From: Kutzneria kofuensis
Lineage (GTDB): Bacteria > Actinomycetota > Actinomycetes > Mycobacteriales > Pseudonocardiaceae
Direction of reading: 5' to 3'
DNA length: 64,000 bases
Assembly (NCBI RefSeq): GCF_014203355.1
Contig: NZ_JACHIR010000001.1
Location: 6,636,038 to 6,700,037 of the forward strand
Shown here: positions 1-6,463 of the stretch, one piece after another
How the letters are laid out: every line of letters starts with the position of its first letter
How positions within the stretch are numbered: position 1 is the first letter of the stretch
Position numbers and translations under genes: made by a program
The notes under the pieces: model-generated
What the model saw: only the letters and a program-made list of their open reading frames with translations
Database searches by the model: none
Told to the model about the DNA's origin: nothing

Positions 1-485
1 CACTGATCATCGCCGGCGCCATCCCGTTGCTGGTGACCATGGTCGGCTTCGTCGTGCGCCGCAAGCTGGACGTCGTCGGCGTCATCTCGGTCGTCGGCTT
101 CGTGGTCGCCGTCGCCGCCCAGCTGTTCACCGGCGGCGGTGACGGCCTGATCGTCAAGGTGCAGGGCGTGATCGTCACCGGCCCGATCGGCGTGCTCTTC
201 CTGTTGTCGGTCCTGATCGGCCGCCCGCTGGTCGGCGTGATCTTCCAGTTCCTGGCCCGCCGCAACCCCGCCCTGCGGGTCCCCACCAAGGGCCGCGCCA
301 CCGCGCTCACCCTCGTCTTCGGCGGGATGTTCACGCTGCACGCCGTCGTCGCCGTCGCGCTTGCCCTGACCCTGCCGACCCCGGTGTTCCTGGCCGTCTC
401 CAACCCGATCGGCCTGGGCATCATCGCCGCCGGCCTCGCCACGGTCTTCCTGCTCCGCCGGAAGTGGCACGCGCAGGCGGCCTGA
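1..485 (+). CDS. VC0807-like integral membrane protein, 3' part only
   Basis: The reading frame is already open at the left edge (bases 3 onward read LIIAGAIP), so the start lies outside the window. About 160 residues remain, nearly all hydrophobic, forming roughly four to five membrane segments separated by short basic loops (RRK, RRNP) and ending in a short basic tail. The pattern of a loop reading IGRP followed by a further long helix pair resembles VC0807/DUF3159-type membrane proteins of unknown function. That family link is from memory of the pattern. It converges on the DUF2000 gene with 3 bases between the stop codons, so the two do not share a transcript. Confidence 0.55.
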   Translation, partial: LIIAGAIPLLVTMVGFVVRRKLDVVGVISVVGFVVAVAAQLFTGGGDGLIVKVQGVIVTGPIGVLFLLSVLIGRPLVGVIFQFLARRNPALRVPTKGRATALTLVFGGMFTLHAVVAVALALTLPTPVFLAVSNPIGLGIIAAGLATVFLLRRKWHAQAA

Positions 486-488
486 CCG

Positions 489-944
489 TCAGCCCAGCAG
501 TCGCAACCCGCCGACCAGCTTGTCCACGACGTTGCGCGGGCCGACCAGGCTGATCGCGTAGTAGCTCAACTCCTCGGACTTGGCCAGGGTGTCCAGGTAG
601 TCCTGGTACACCCGGCTGGTCTGGGCCGGTTCCGGCATGTCGACGACGTGCACGCCGACCTTGCCGATCGCCTTGGCCCGCACCGATGCGACCTTCTCGC
701 GGTCGGCGGCCAGGATCGAGCAGCCGGTCCACGGCAGGCCGGGGTGGAACTGGCCGACGGCGTCCGCGCCGCCCGGGCCGAGCAGGGTGGGGATGGAGTT
801 GCCGACGGCGGCGGCGAGACAGCCGACGGCGTTGGCGATCAGGCCGGGGTTGAGGTCGCGGTCCACGACCATCACCCACTTGAGCCGGGCCTCCCGGGTG
901 GAGCGGTCGATGCGGATCTCGTCGGGGGCGAACGCGGGCAGCAT
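489..944 (-). CDS. DUF2000 family protein
   Basis: A 151-residue cytoplasmic protein with the features of DUF2000: an N-terminal strand pair ending WVMVVDRDLNPG, a central Gly-rich AVGCLAAAVG helix and a C-terminal half with paired Tyr residues. The biochemical role is unknown; the fold is related to small peptidyl-tRNA hydrolase-like proteins. The ATG at 944 is preceded on the minus strand by a GAGGAGCT ribosome-binding site. It is transcribed divergently from the Lrp/AsnC gene that follows; DUF2000 genes are often paired with such regulators, so the regulator probably controls it. Confidence 0.75.
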   Translation of the reverse strand: MLPAFAPDEIRIDRSTREARLKWVMVVDRDLNPGLIANAVGCLAAAVGNSIPTLLGPGGADAVGQFHPGLPWTGCSILAADREKVASVRAKAIGKVGVHVVDMPEPAQTSRVYQDYLDTLAKSEELSYYAISLVGPRNVVDKLVGGLRLLG

Positions 945-1014
945 GCCGGAAGCTCCTCATGGTGTGCGGTAGATGGCCGAGATGCTAGGCGGAGTCACCA
1001 GCAGATACCATGAG

Positions 1015-1033
1015 TGCCGAATTTCGTTCGGCA
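1015..1033. promoter_or_regulatory. Inverted repeat, candidate Lrp/AsnC operator
   Basis: Perfect 7-base arms TGCCGAA (1015-1021) and TTCGGCA (1027-1033) flank a 5-base spacer, 17 bases upstream of the Lrp-type start codon, between the divergent regulator and DUF2000 genes. The placement suits an autoregulatory site for the adjacent Lrp/AsnC protein; binding is inferred. Confidence 0.45.
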
Positions 1034-1050
1034 AAGGGGCTGATTTGGGG

Positions 1051-1545
1051 ATGTTGGACGAACTTGATGAGGCGCTCCTGCTGGCCTTGCAGCACGATGC
1101 ACGGCAGACCAACCGCGACCTGGCCGCCGCCACCGGGGTGTCGCCGTCGACGTCGTTGGAGCGAGTGCGGGGTCTGCGGGAACGAGGCGTGATCAAGGGC
1201 TACCTGGTCGACGTCGACCTGCCCTCGATCGGCCGCGGCGTGCAGGCGCTGATCGCGGTCCGGATCCGGCCGCCGTCGCGCCGGCACATCGAGGCGTTCC
1301 GGCAGTGGGTGTCCCGCCTGCCGGAGACGATCGGGGTCTTCGTCGTCTCCGGCAGCGAGGACTTCCTGATCCACGTGGCGGTGCCGGACAACAACAGCCT
1401 CTACAGCTTCGTCATCGACCGGCTGACCGAGCGCCCCGAGGTCGCGGACGTGCGCACCAGCGTGGTGTACGAGCACATCCGCAACCCGAGGATCACCCCG
1501 GCTGGTGCGAACCCGTCATCAGCGCCCCCAGGTCCTCGGGCCTGA
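1051..1545 (+). CDS. Lrp/AsnC family transcriptional regulator
   Basis: Encodes 164 residues. Residues 1-50 are the AsnC-type helix-turn-helix (MLDELDEALLLALQHDAR start, then NRDLAAATGVSPSTSLERV), followed by the RAM ligand-binding/oligomerisation domain with the GxxDxLIHV-like segment GSEDFLIHVAV. An upstream in-frame ATG at 973 exists, but homologues begin at the MLDELDE segment, so 1051 is preferred. The protein probably senses an amino acid and controls itself and the divergent DUF2000 gene through the dyad at 1015-1033. Its 3' end overlaps the convergent dioxygenase gene by 53 bases, and the last ~15 residues are Pro/Ala-rich. Confidence 0.85.
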   Translation: MLDELDEALLLALQHDARQTNRDLAAATGVSPSTSLERVRGLRERGVIKGYLVDVDLPSIGRGVQALIAVRIRPPSRRHIEAFRQWVSRLPETIGVFVVSGSEDFLIHVAVPDNNSLYSFVIDRLTERPEVADVRTSVVYEHIRNPRITPAGANPSSAPPGPRA

Positions 1546-2416
1546 TGAACGACGGCGGGGGCGGCGGGCCCCAGTTGAACAGGCCCCGCGCGCCCTCCAG
1601 CACCTCCGGCCGCCACAGCGCGTCCTCGACGATGCAGTCCATGTCGGAGTAGTACTCCGAGAAGTTGCCGGCGGGATCCTTGAGGTACCAGAAGAAGTTC
1701 GAGCCGGCGTGGTGCCGGCCGAGCCCCCACACGTGCCGCTCGGGGTGCTCCTCCAGCATCGCGGTGGCGCCGCGGCCGACCTCGTCGATGTCGTCGACCT
1801 GCCACGAGCTGTGGTGCATGTACGTGACGGGCGCGTTCATCACCAGCACGTTGTGGTGGTCGGTGGAGCAGCGCAGGAACGCGCCCTCGTCCTTGACCTC
1901 GTCGCTGAGCCTGAAGCCGAGGCCGTCGGCGAAGAACCGGCGTGTGGTCGGGTAGTCGGTCGAGCCGATCACCACGTGCCCGAGCTTGCGCGGCCGGACC
2001 TTGTTCTGCCGCAACACACCCGGCGTGCGCTGACCCACGCGGACGATGTGGCCGGGGGCGTTCGGCGGCGGCGGGATCGTGGGCTCCTGCGCGATCCGCG
2101 CGGCGATCCGGACCACGGTGCGGACGCCGGTCGCGGGTTCGACGGCGGTGACGCTGTCGGCGGTTGCCTGCGTGGCGATGTCCATACCGGACAGTCGGGA
2201 CGACACGGCGCCGAGGTCGTCGGCGTCGTCGGCCCGGACGGCAACCTCGAGCAGCCGCCTGGTCGGCGCTTCCAACACCCGAAGCTGTCGTCCACCGTCC
2301 GCAGTGGACAGCCAGCCGTCGTCGGACGGCGTGAGGCCGAATTCCGTGTAGTAGGCGATGGTCGCCGCGACGTCCGGTACGCCGATGGTGATGGCGGCCA
2401 GCCCGTGCAGCGCCAT
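1493..2416 (-). CDS. VOC superfamily ring-cleavage (type I extradiol) dioxygenase-like protein
   Basis: A 307-residue two-module VOC protein. The N-terminal module starts GLAAITIGVPDV. The C-terminal module (from about residue 140) supplies the metal site: His in KLGHVVIGS, His in YMHHSSW and Glu in NFSEYYSDMD, the His/His/Glu triad of type I extradiol dioxygenases such as catechol 2,3- and 2,3-dihydroxybiphenyl dioxygenases. It should cleave a catechol-type ring meta to the hydroxyls. The ATG at 2416 overlaps the stop of the upstream FAH-family gene (TGATG), so the two are translationally coupled. The substrate cannot be read from sequence. Confidence 0.85.
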   Translation of the reverse strand: MALHGLAAITIGVPDVAATIAYYTEFGLTPSDDGWLSTADGGRQLRVLEAPTRRLLEVAVRADDADDLGAVSSRLSGMDIATQATADSVTAVEPATGVRTVVRIAARIAQEPTIPPPPNAPGHIVRVGQRTPGVLRQNKVRPRKLGHVVIGSTDYPTTRRFFADGLGFRLSDEVKDEGAFLRCSTDHHNVLVMNAPVTYMHHSSWQVDDIDEVGRGATAMLEEHPERHVWGLGRHHAGSNFFWYLKDPAGNFSEYYSDMDCIVEDALWRPEVLEGARGLFNWGPPPPPSFIRPEDLGALMTGSHQPG

Positions 2417-3261
2417 CACGCACCACCGGTGAGCGTGTGCCGCATGGTGCCGATGCCCTCGATGTACGTGACGAGTTCCTGACCGGGCTTGAGGAATCGC
2501 TGCGGATTGCGGCCCATGCCGACGCCGGAGGGCGTGCCGGTGAAGATGATGTCGCCCGGCAGCAGCGGCGTGATCGCGGACAGCCGGGACACCAGCTCGG
2601 CCACCGGGAACACCATGTCGCTGGTGCGGCCCTTCTGCAGCTGCTCGCCGTCGGCGAGGCAGCCCAGCTCCAGGTCGTCCCGGTCGGGCACCTCGTCCGG
2701 CGTGACGACGACCGGGCCCAGCGGGCCGAAGCCGGGGTAGGACTTGGCCATGCTGAACTGCGGCGCCGGGCCGGAGCGCTGCAGGATGCGCTCGGACAGG
2801 TCCTGGCCGACGGTGAGGCCGGCGACGTGGTCCCAGGCGTCCTCGACGGTGACGTGGTCGGCGCGCCTGCCGATGACCGCCACCAGTTCGACCTCCCAGT
2901 CCACGTCGCCGGGCGGCAGCGCGATCTTCCCGGTCGGGCCGGTCAGGCAGGTGACGAACTTGGTGAACACGGTGGGCTGGCCGGGCACGGCGAAGTCGGA
3001 CTCCTTGGCGTGCTCGACGTAGTTCAGCCCGATGGCGAAGATCTGGCGGGGCCGGGGGACCGGGTTGCCGTAGTCCGCGGGTGACACGGGGGCCGCCTTG
3101 CTGTCGTCCAGCGCCGCCGCGAACGCCTTCACCTCGTCCCACTGCTCGTAGGCGAGCTGGATGTCCGGCGAGAACCGACCGTCGCTGGCGTCGGCCAGGT
3201 CCACGGCGCGGTCGGGCGCGGTCACGACGGCCGCGCGGCCCTTGATCTCGGCCAGCTTCAT
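2416..3261 (-). CDS. Fumarylacetoacetate hydrolase-family protein
   Basis: A 281-residue member of the FAH/HpaG superfamily, which hydrolyses, decarboxylates or isomerises C-C bonds in products of aromatic-ring cleavage. Visible signatures are the entry segment FAIGLNYVEHAKE, the acidic metal-binding strand DWEVELVAVIG, the GLTVGQDLSER segment and the C-terminal GDIIFTGTPSGVGMGR glycine-rich loop. It is the first gene of a two-gene minus-strand operon with the dioxygenase, and is divergent from the GntR regulator; the operator-like palindrome at 3290-3317 lies just upstream of its start. Together the pair look like ring cleavage plus processing of the product. Confidence 0.9.
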   Translation of the reverse strand: MKLAEIKGRAAVVTAPDRAVDLADASDGRFSPDIQLAYEQWDEVKAFAAALDDSKAAPVSPADYGNPVPRPRQIFAIGLNYVEHAKESDFAVPGQPTVFTKFVTCLTGPTGKIALPPGDVDWEVELVAVIGRRADHVTVEDAWDHVAGLTVGQDLSERILQRSGPAPQFSMAKSYPGFGPLGPVVVTPDEVPDRDDLELGCLADGEQLQKGRTSDMVFPVAELVSRLSAITPLLPGDIIFTGTPSGVGMGRNPQRFLKPGQELVTYIEGIGTMRHTLTGGA

Positions 3262-3289
3262 GGTGGTGCCTCCCTTGGTCGTGCCACGA

Positions 3290-3317
3290 TTGAAGCAACT
3301 TTCGAAAGTTGAGTCAA
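3290..3317. promoter_or_regulatory. Hyphenated palindrome, candidate GntR operator
   Basis: A perfect 16-base palindrome CAACTTTCGAAAGTTG (3296-3311) is flanked by TTGA at 3290-3293 and TCAA at 3314-3317 on the same symmetry axis, giving 24 of 28 symmetric positions. It sits in the 82-base gap between the divergent FAH-family and GntR genes. This is the expected place and size for a GntR dimer site controlling both; the binding protein is inferred. Confidence 0.6.
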
Positions 3318-3343
3318 CGTTCGCACTGAGCTAGGGTTTGTGC

Positions 3344-4018
3344 ATGGCGACCACCGGCACCGGGGCGACCCGCACCGACGGCGTGCACGCGCGGCTGCGC
3401 GAGGACATCCTCGGCGGCGTGCTGCCGCCCGGGCAGCGGCTGAAGTTCCCCGAGCTCTGCCGGCGCTACGACACGTCGGTCGGCGCCGCCCGCGAGGCGC
3501 TGACCCGGCTCGCCTCCGCCGGACTCGTGCGCAGCCAGGCCCACCAGGGCTATGTGGTGACGCCGCTGTCCGTCGAGGATCTTGCCGAGCTGACCGTCGC
3601 CCGGGTCGAGGTCGAGTGCCTCGTGCTGCGGATGTCCATCACCGAGGGCGACGTGCGCTGGGAGGCCGACGCCATCGCCGCGCACCACCTGCTGGAGCGG
3701 GCGCCGTACCTGGACCCCGACAACCCGGCCCGGTCCACCGCCGAATGGGCCGCCGCGCACGCCGCGTTCCACGAGGCTTTGCTGGCCGGCTGCGGCAACC
3801 GCCGGCTTCGCGAGGTGGCCACCGGTCTTCGTGACGAGGCCGAGCTCTACCGACAGTGGTCAATCACGCCGGCGCAGGCCAAGGGGCGGGACGTTGCCGC
3901 CGAACACCGCGCCATCCTCGACGCCGCCATCGGCCGGGACGCGGACCTGGCGGTTCGGCTGCTCGGGGAGCACATCTCGCTGACGTCCAAGCTGCTCATC
4001 GACTCGGCCGAGGACTGA
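3344..4018 (+). CDS. GntR family regulator, FCD (FadR-like) subfamily
   Basis: Encodes 224 residues: a winged helix at residues 12-75 (VHARLREDILGG, then DTSVGAAREALTRLASAGLV) followed by an all-helical FCD ligand domain with His residues in AAFHEALLAG and AAEHRAILDA typical of metal-dependent carboxylate sensing. The ATG at 3344 is chosen over a TTG at 3338 because the helix-turn-helix then starts at the normal distance. It is divergent from the FAH/dioxygenase operon and upstream of an FAD hydroxylase, so a role as the local aromatic-acid repressor is likely. FCD proteins are usually relieved by an organic acid. Confidence 0.88.
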   Translation: MATTGTGATRTDGVHARLREDILGGVLPPGQRLKFPELCRRYDTSVGAAREALTRLASAGLVRSQAHQGYVVTPLSVEDLAELTVARVEVECLVLRMSITEGDVRWEADAIAAHHLLERAPYLDPDNPARSTAEWAAAHAAFHEALLAGCGNRRLREVATGLRDEAELYRQWSITPAQAKGRDVAAEHRAILDAAIGRDADLAVRLLGEHISLTSKLLIDSAED

Positions 4019-4528
4019 GCGGCACCGTCGCGTGGGATTGAGCGGCGCCGCCAGGTCGACCGTGACATCGCCCACAGCAAGGCCATGGCGGCCCAACGGG
4101 CCGGGAACCTGATCGGTTCCCCGGCGGTCGGTCCGCGGCGTCGTATGTGCGAACGGTGGGCCGGTGGGCACAGCGGATGATCCGGTATTGGGCCCCTACC
4201 CACAATGTATGACGGCGTGACAAACCGCACGCATGTGCGAATCCGGGGAAATGTCCTGGTGGGGCCGGTGTATGGGAACGGTTTACCGACTATGTCGCGT
4301 TTACATTAATACATGACGTGATGCTGTATACAATTCCGGTCGGCGGACCGCTTTCGCCGCGCATCAATTCGTGCATCGAACGGAAGGCCGATCGGGCACG
4401 CGGACTTGACCGGTTCGACGGGTGCGTGCGCAGAATTGGCGTGAATGCGGCACACGTCGCGATGGGGGGTTGGCTGTGGGCGTATTCGATCCGCCGTTCC
4501 GTGTCGGCGGTTCACGCGTGGCGGCGAT
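4019..4528. other. 510-base intergenic region upstream of the FAD monooxygenase
   Basis: No convincing gene is seen. The stretch 4290-4340 is unusually AT-rich for this genome and holds the near-palindrome TGTATACA (4325-4332). The rest is high-GC without hairpins of note. It may carry the promoter and a long leader for the FAD monooxygenase, whose start is uncertain. Confidence 0.4.
4321..4334. promoter_or_regulatory. Weak third match to the oxalate-locus operator motif
   Basis: Read on the minus strand this is ATTGTATACAGCAT, matching 12 of 14 bases of the same-strand sequence ATTGCATACAGTAT at 47789-47802. It lies in the AT-rich patch upstream of the FAD monooxygenase. It could be a GntR-type site or chance. 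Confidence 0.25.
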
Positions 4529-6133
4529 GTGAACGAGTTGGCCCGGAAGCGGTGGGACGAAGTGGACGAGACCGAGGTGCTGATAGCCGGGGCCGGCCCG
4601 GTCGGCCTCGCCCTGGCGCTCGACCTCGAGCGGCGTGGGGTGCGCTGTCTCGTGCTCGAACGAGGCGACGGCCAGGTCCTGACCCCGGAGGTCAACCCGA
4701 TCGGACCGCGCTCGATGGAGCTGTTCCGGCGCTGGGGGGTGGCCGAGAAGATCCGGTGCGCGGAGTTCCCCGGCGCGCGGCCGCCGGACATCGCCTGGGT
4801 CACGCAGGTCGGCGGGCACGAGATCCACCGCTTCGAGCGGTTCACGCACGACACGCACACGCCGGAGCCGGAGCAGATCTGCCCGGCGGACTGGCTGCTG
4901 CCGGTGCTGCTGACGGCCGTCGGCACGCACCCGGGCGGCGCGATCCTGTTCCGGCACCGGCTCGACGGCTTCACCCAGGACGGCGCCGGCGTCACGGCCC
5001 GCGTCAGCAGGCTGGAGACCGGTGACACGATCACCATCCGGGCCGGGTACCTGGTGAGCACGGACGGGCCGTGCTCACTGGTCCGCAGCGCCTGCGGCAT
5101 CCAGTCCACGCCACGGTTCGAGCCACAACTGCTGCGCAGCATCGTGTTCCGCGCGCCCCGGCTGGCCGAGGGACTGGCCGCCCGCGGGCACCGGCCGGCG
5201 CTGACGTACTTCCTGCTGCAACCCGGCGGCTCGCGCTTCCCGTTGCAGGCCATGGACGGCGACGGCACGTTCAAGCTGATCGTCGGCAGCGAGGTCGGCG
5301 CGATCGACGCCGTGGCCCTGGTACGGGACGCGATCGCGTTCGACACGCCGACCGAGGTGCTGTCGGACGAGCTGAGCCACGTCCCGCACATGGTGGCCGA
5401 CCGCTATCGCTGCGGGCGCGTGTTCCTGATGGGCGACTCGGCGCACACGCTGTCACCGCCCGGCGGCTTCGGCCGCAACATCGGCATCGCGGACGCGGCC
5501 GACCTGGGCTGGAAGCTCGCCGCCGAGCACGACGGCTGGGCCGGCGCTGGGCTGCTCGACAGCTACGACGCCGAGCGCCGGCCGGTCGCCCTGGAAGGAC
5601 TGGAGGCGGCGGGAATCGCCTTGCGCTCCAGGGGGACCGACGACCTGTCGAGCCGGTTGCGGGACGACACCCCGGACGGCGTGCTCGCCCGCACCGAGCT
5701 CGGGCTGCAGCTGGCGGAGAGCGTCGCGCACTGGGACGTCGACGCCCCCGAAGTCCATTTCGGACACGGCTACCGGTCGCCGTTGATCGTCGGCGACGAG
5801 GTGAAGATGACCGCGCCTTGGCGGCCGAGCAGCGATCCCGGCTTTCGCGCCGCGCACGCTTGGCTGCGGCCGGGCGTGTCCACTTTGGACGTCTTCGGGG
5901 ACGGCTTCGTGTTGCTGTGCTTCGCGCCGCACGAGCGGATCGCCGAGGTGGAGCGGGCGTTCGCGCAGCGCGGCGTGCCGCTGCAGGTCGTGTTGTCCTC
6001 GGACGCGCGGGTCGCCGAGCTGTACCGGTGCCCGTACGTGCTGGTCCGCCCGGACGACCACGTCGCCTGGCGCGGGCAGCAGCCGCCCGCGGATCCGTTG
6101 CTGCTGGCGGACATGGTTCGCGGCGCTTGTTGA
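4529..6133 (+). CDS. FAD-dependent class A aromatic hydroxylase (UbiH/PheA/TfdB type)
   Basis: About 534 residues from the GTG at 4529; an in-frame ATG at 4445 would add 28 residues unlike the family, and neither start has a clear ribosome-binding site. The FAD dinucleotide fold VLIAGAGPVG is at residues 17-26 and the second FAD motif GRVFLMGDSAH near residue 300, followed by PPGGFGRNIGIADAADLGWKLA. A C-terminal thioredoxin-like domain without active cysteines follows. Such enzymes use NAD(P)H and oxygen to hydroxylate phenolic rings. It fits upstream of the dioxygenase and FAH-family steps as the hydroxylase of a small aromatic-degradation set under the GntR regulator; the substrate is unknown. 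Confidence 0.85.
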   Translation: MNELARKRWDEVDETEVLIAGAGPVGLALALDLERRGVRCLVLERGDGQVLTPEVNPIGPRSMELFRRWGVAEKIRCAEFPGARPPDIAWVTQVGGHEIHRFERFTHDTHTPEPEQICPADWLLPVLLTAVGTHPGGAILFRHRLDGFTQDGAGVTARVSRLETGDTITIRAGYLVSTDGPCSLVRSACGIQSTPRFEPQLLRSIVFRAPRLAEGLAARGHRPALTYFLLQPGGSRFPLQAMDGDGTFKLIVGSEVGAIDAVALVRDAIAFDTPTEVLSDELSHVPHMVADRYRCGRVFLMGDSAHTLSPPGGFGRNIGIADAADLGWKLAAEHDGWAGAGLLDSYDAERRPVALEGLEAAGIALRSRGTDDLSSRLRDDTPDGVLARTELGLQLAESVAHWDVDAPEVHFGHGYRSPLIVGDEVKMTAPWRPSSDPGFRAAHAWLRPGVSTLDVFGDGFVLLCFAPHERIAEVERAFAQRGVPLQVVLSSDARVAELYRCPYVLVRPDDHVAWRGQQPPADPLLLADMVRGAC

Positions 6134-6136
6134 GGG

Positions 6137-6168
6137 GGTCGGGTCGCCGCCGCCACGACGACCCGACC
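6137..6168. terminator. Intrinsic-terminator-like hairpin after the FAD monooxygenase
   Basis: Perfect 10-base arms GGTCGGGTCG (6137-6146) and CGACCCGACC (6159-6168) with a 12-base loop start 4 bases after the FAD monooxygenase stop codon. There is no U-tract, which is common for actinomycete hairpin terminators. Confidence 0.6.
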
Positions 6169-6463
6169 GGTCTCTGAGGTGTGCCGGCGCGGGCCCCACT
6201 GCCCGTGCCGGGTTCTGAGCAGGCGTTTTCGGCCGTCGACCCCCGCGAGCCAGGGAGCGGGACCGACGGGTCGGCAGGGCTCCGGAACCGGTTCCGGAGG
6301 TTGTGTGGTGCAGTTAACAACGCGGGCGTCCGGGCGTCAAGAGCAGGGCGTTGACAACGTTCGTAGCCTGAGGTGAGAGCGATCCCACGGCCGGGCCCAC
6401 CTCCCGGCCGGCGAACCGCGAGCCGCCGGTCCCTGCCCACCGCGCGAAGGGTTCGCCGCACCC
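6169..6463. other. Non-coding upstream region of the GH3 gene
   Basis: About 295 bases without a gene. It contains the 20-base palindrome at 6280-6299, the sequence TTAACAACG at 6314-6322 and TTGACAACGTT at 6351-6361, the last of which could provide a -35 element although no good -10 follows at 16-18 bases. It is presumably the regulatory region of the secreted GH3 enzyme. Confidence 0.4.
6280..6299. promoter_or_regulatory. Perfect 20-base palindrome upstream of GH3
   Basis: CTCCGGAACCGGTTCCGGAG is perfectly self-complementary with a central CG, the architecture of LacI-family operators, and lies 164 bases upstream of the GH3 start. The LacI-family gene at 9600-10574 is the obvious candidate to bind it. 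A hairpin role cannot be excluded. Confidence 0.5.

Noticed and set aside
4318-5025. Plus-strand ORF starting MMLYTIPVGG upstream of the FAD monooxygenase
   Set aside because: It runs out of frame through the monooxygenase Rossmann region and becomes Arg/Gly-rich; not a real gene.
6236-6262. Resemblance of CCCCCGCGAGC... to the flank of the 104-bp palindromic element
   Set aside because: Only about ten bases match and no arm or inner stem is present, so chance is likely.
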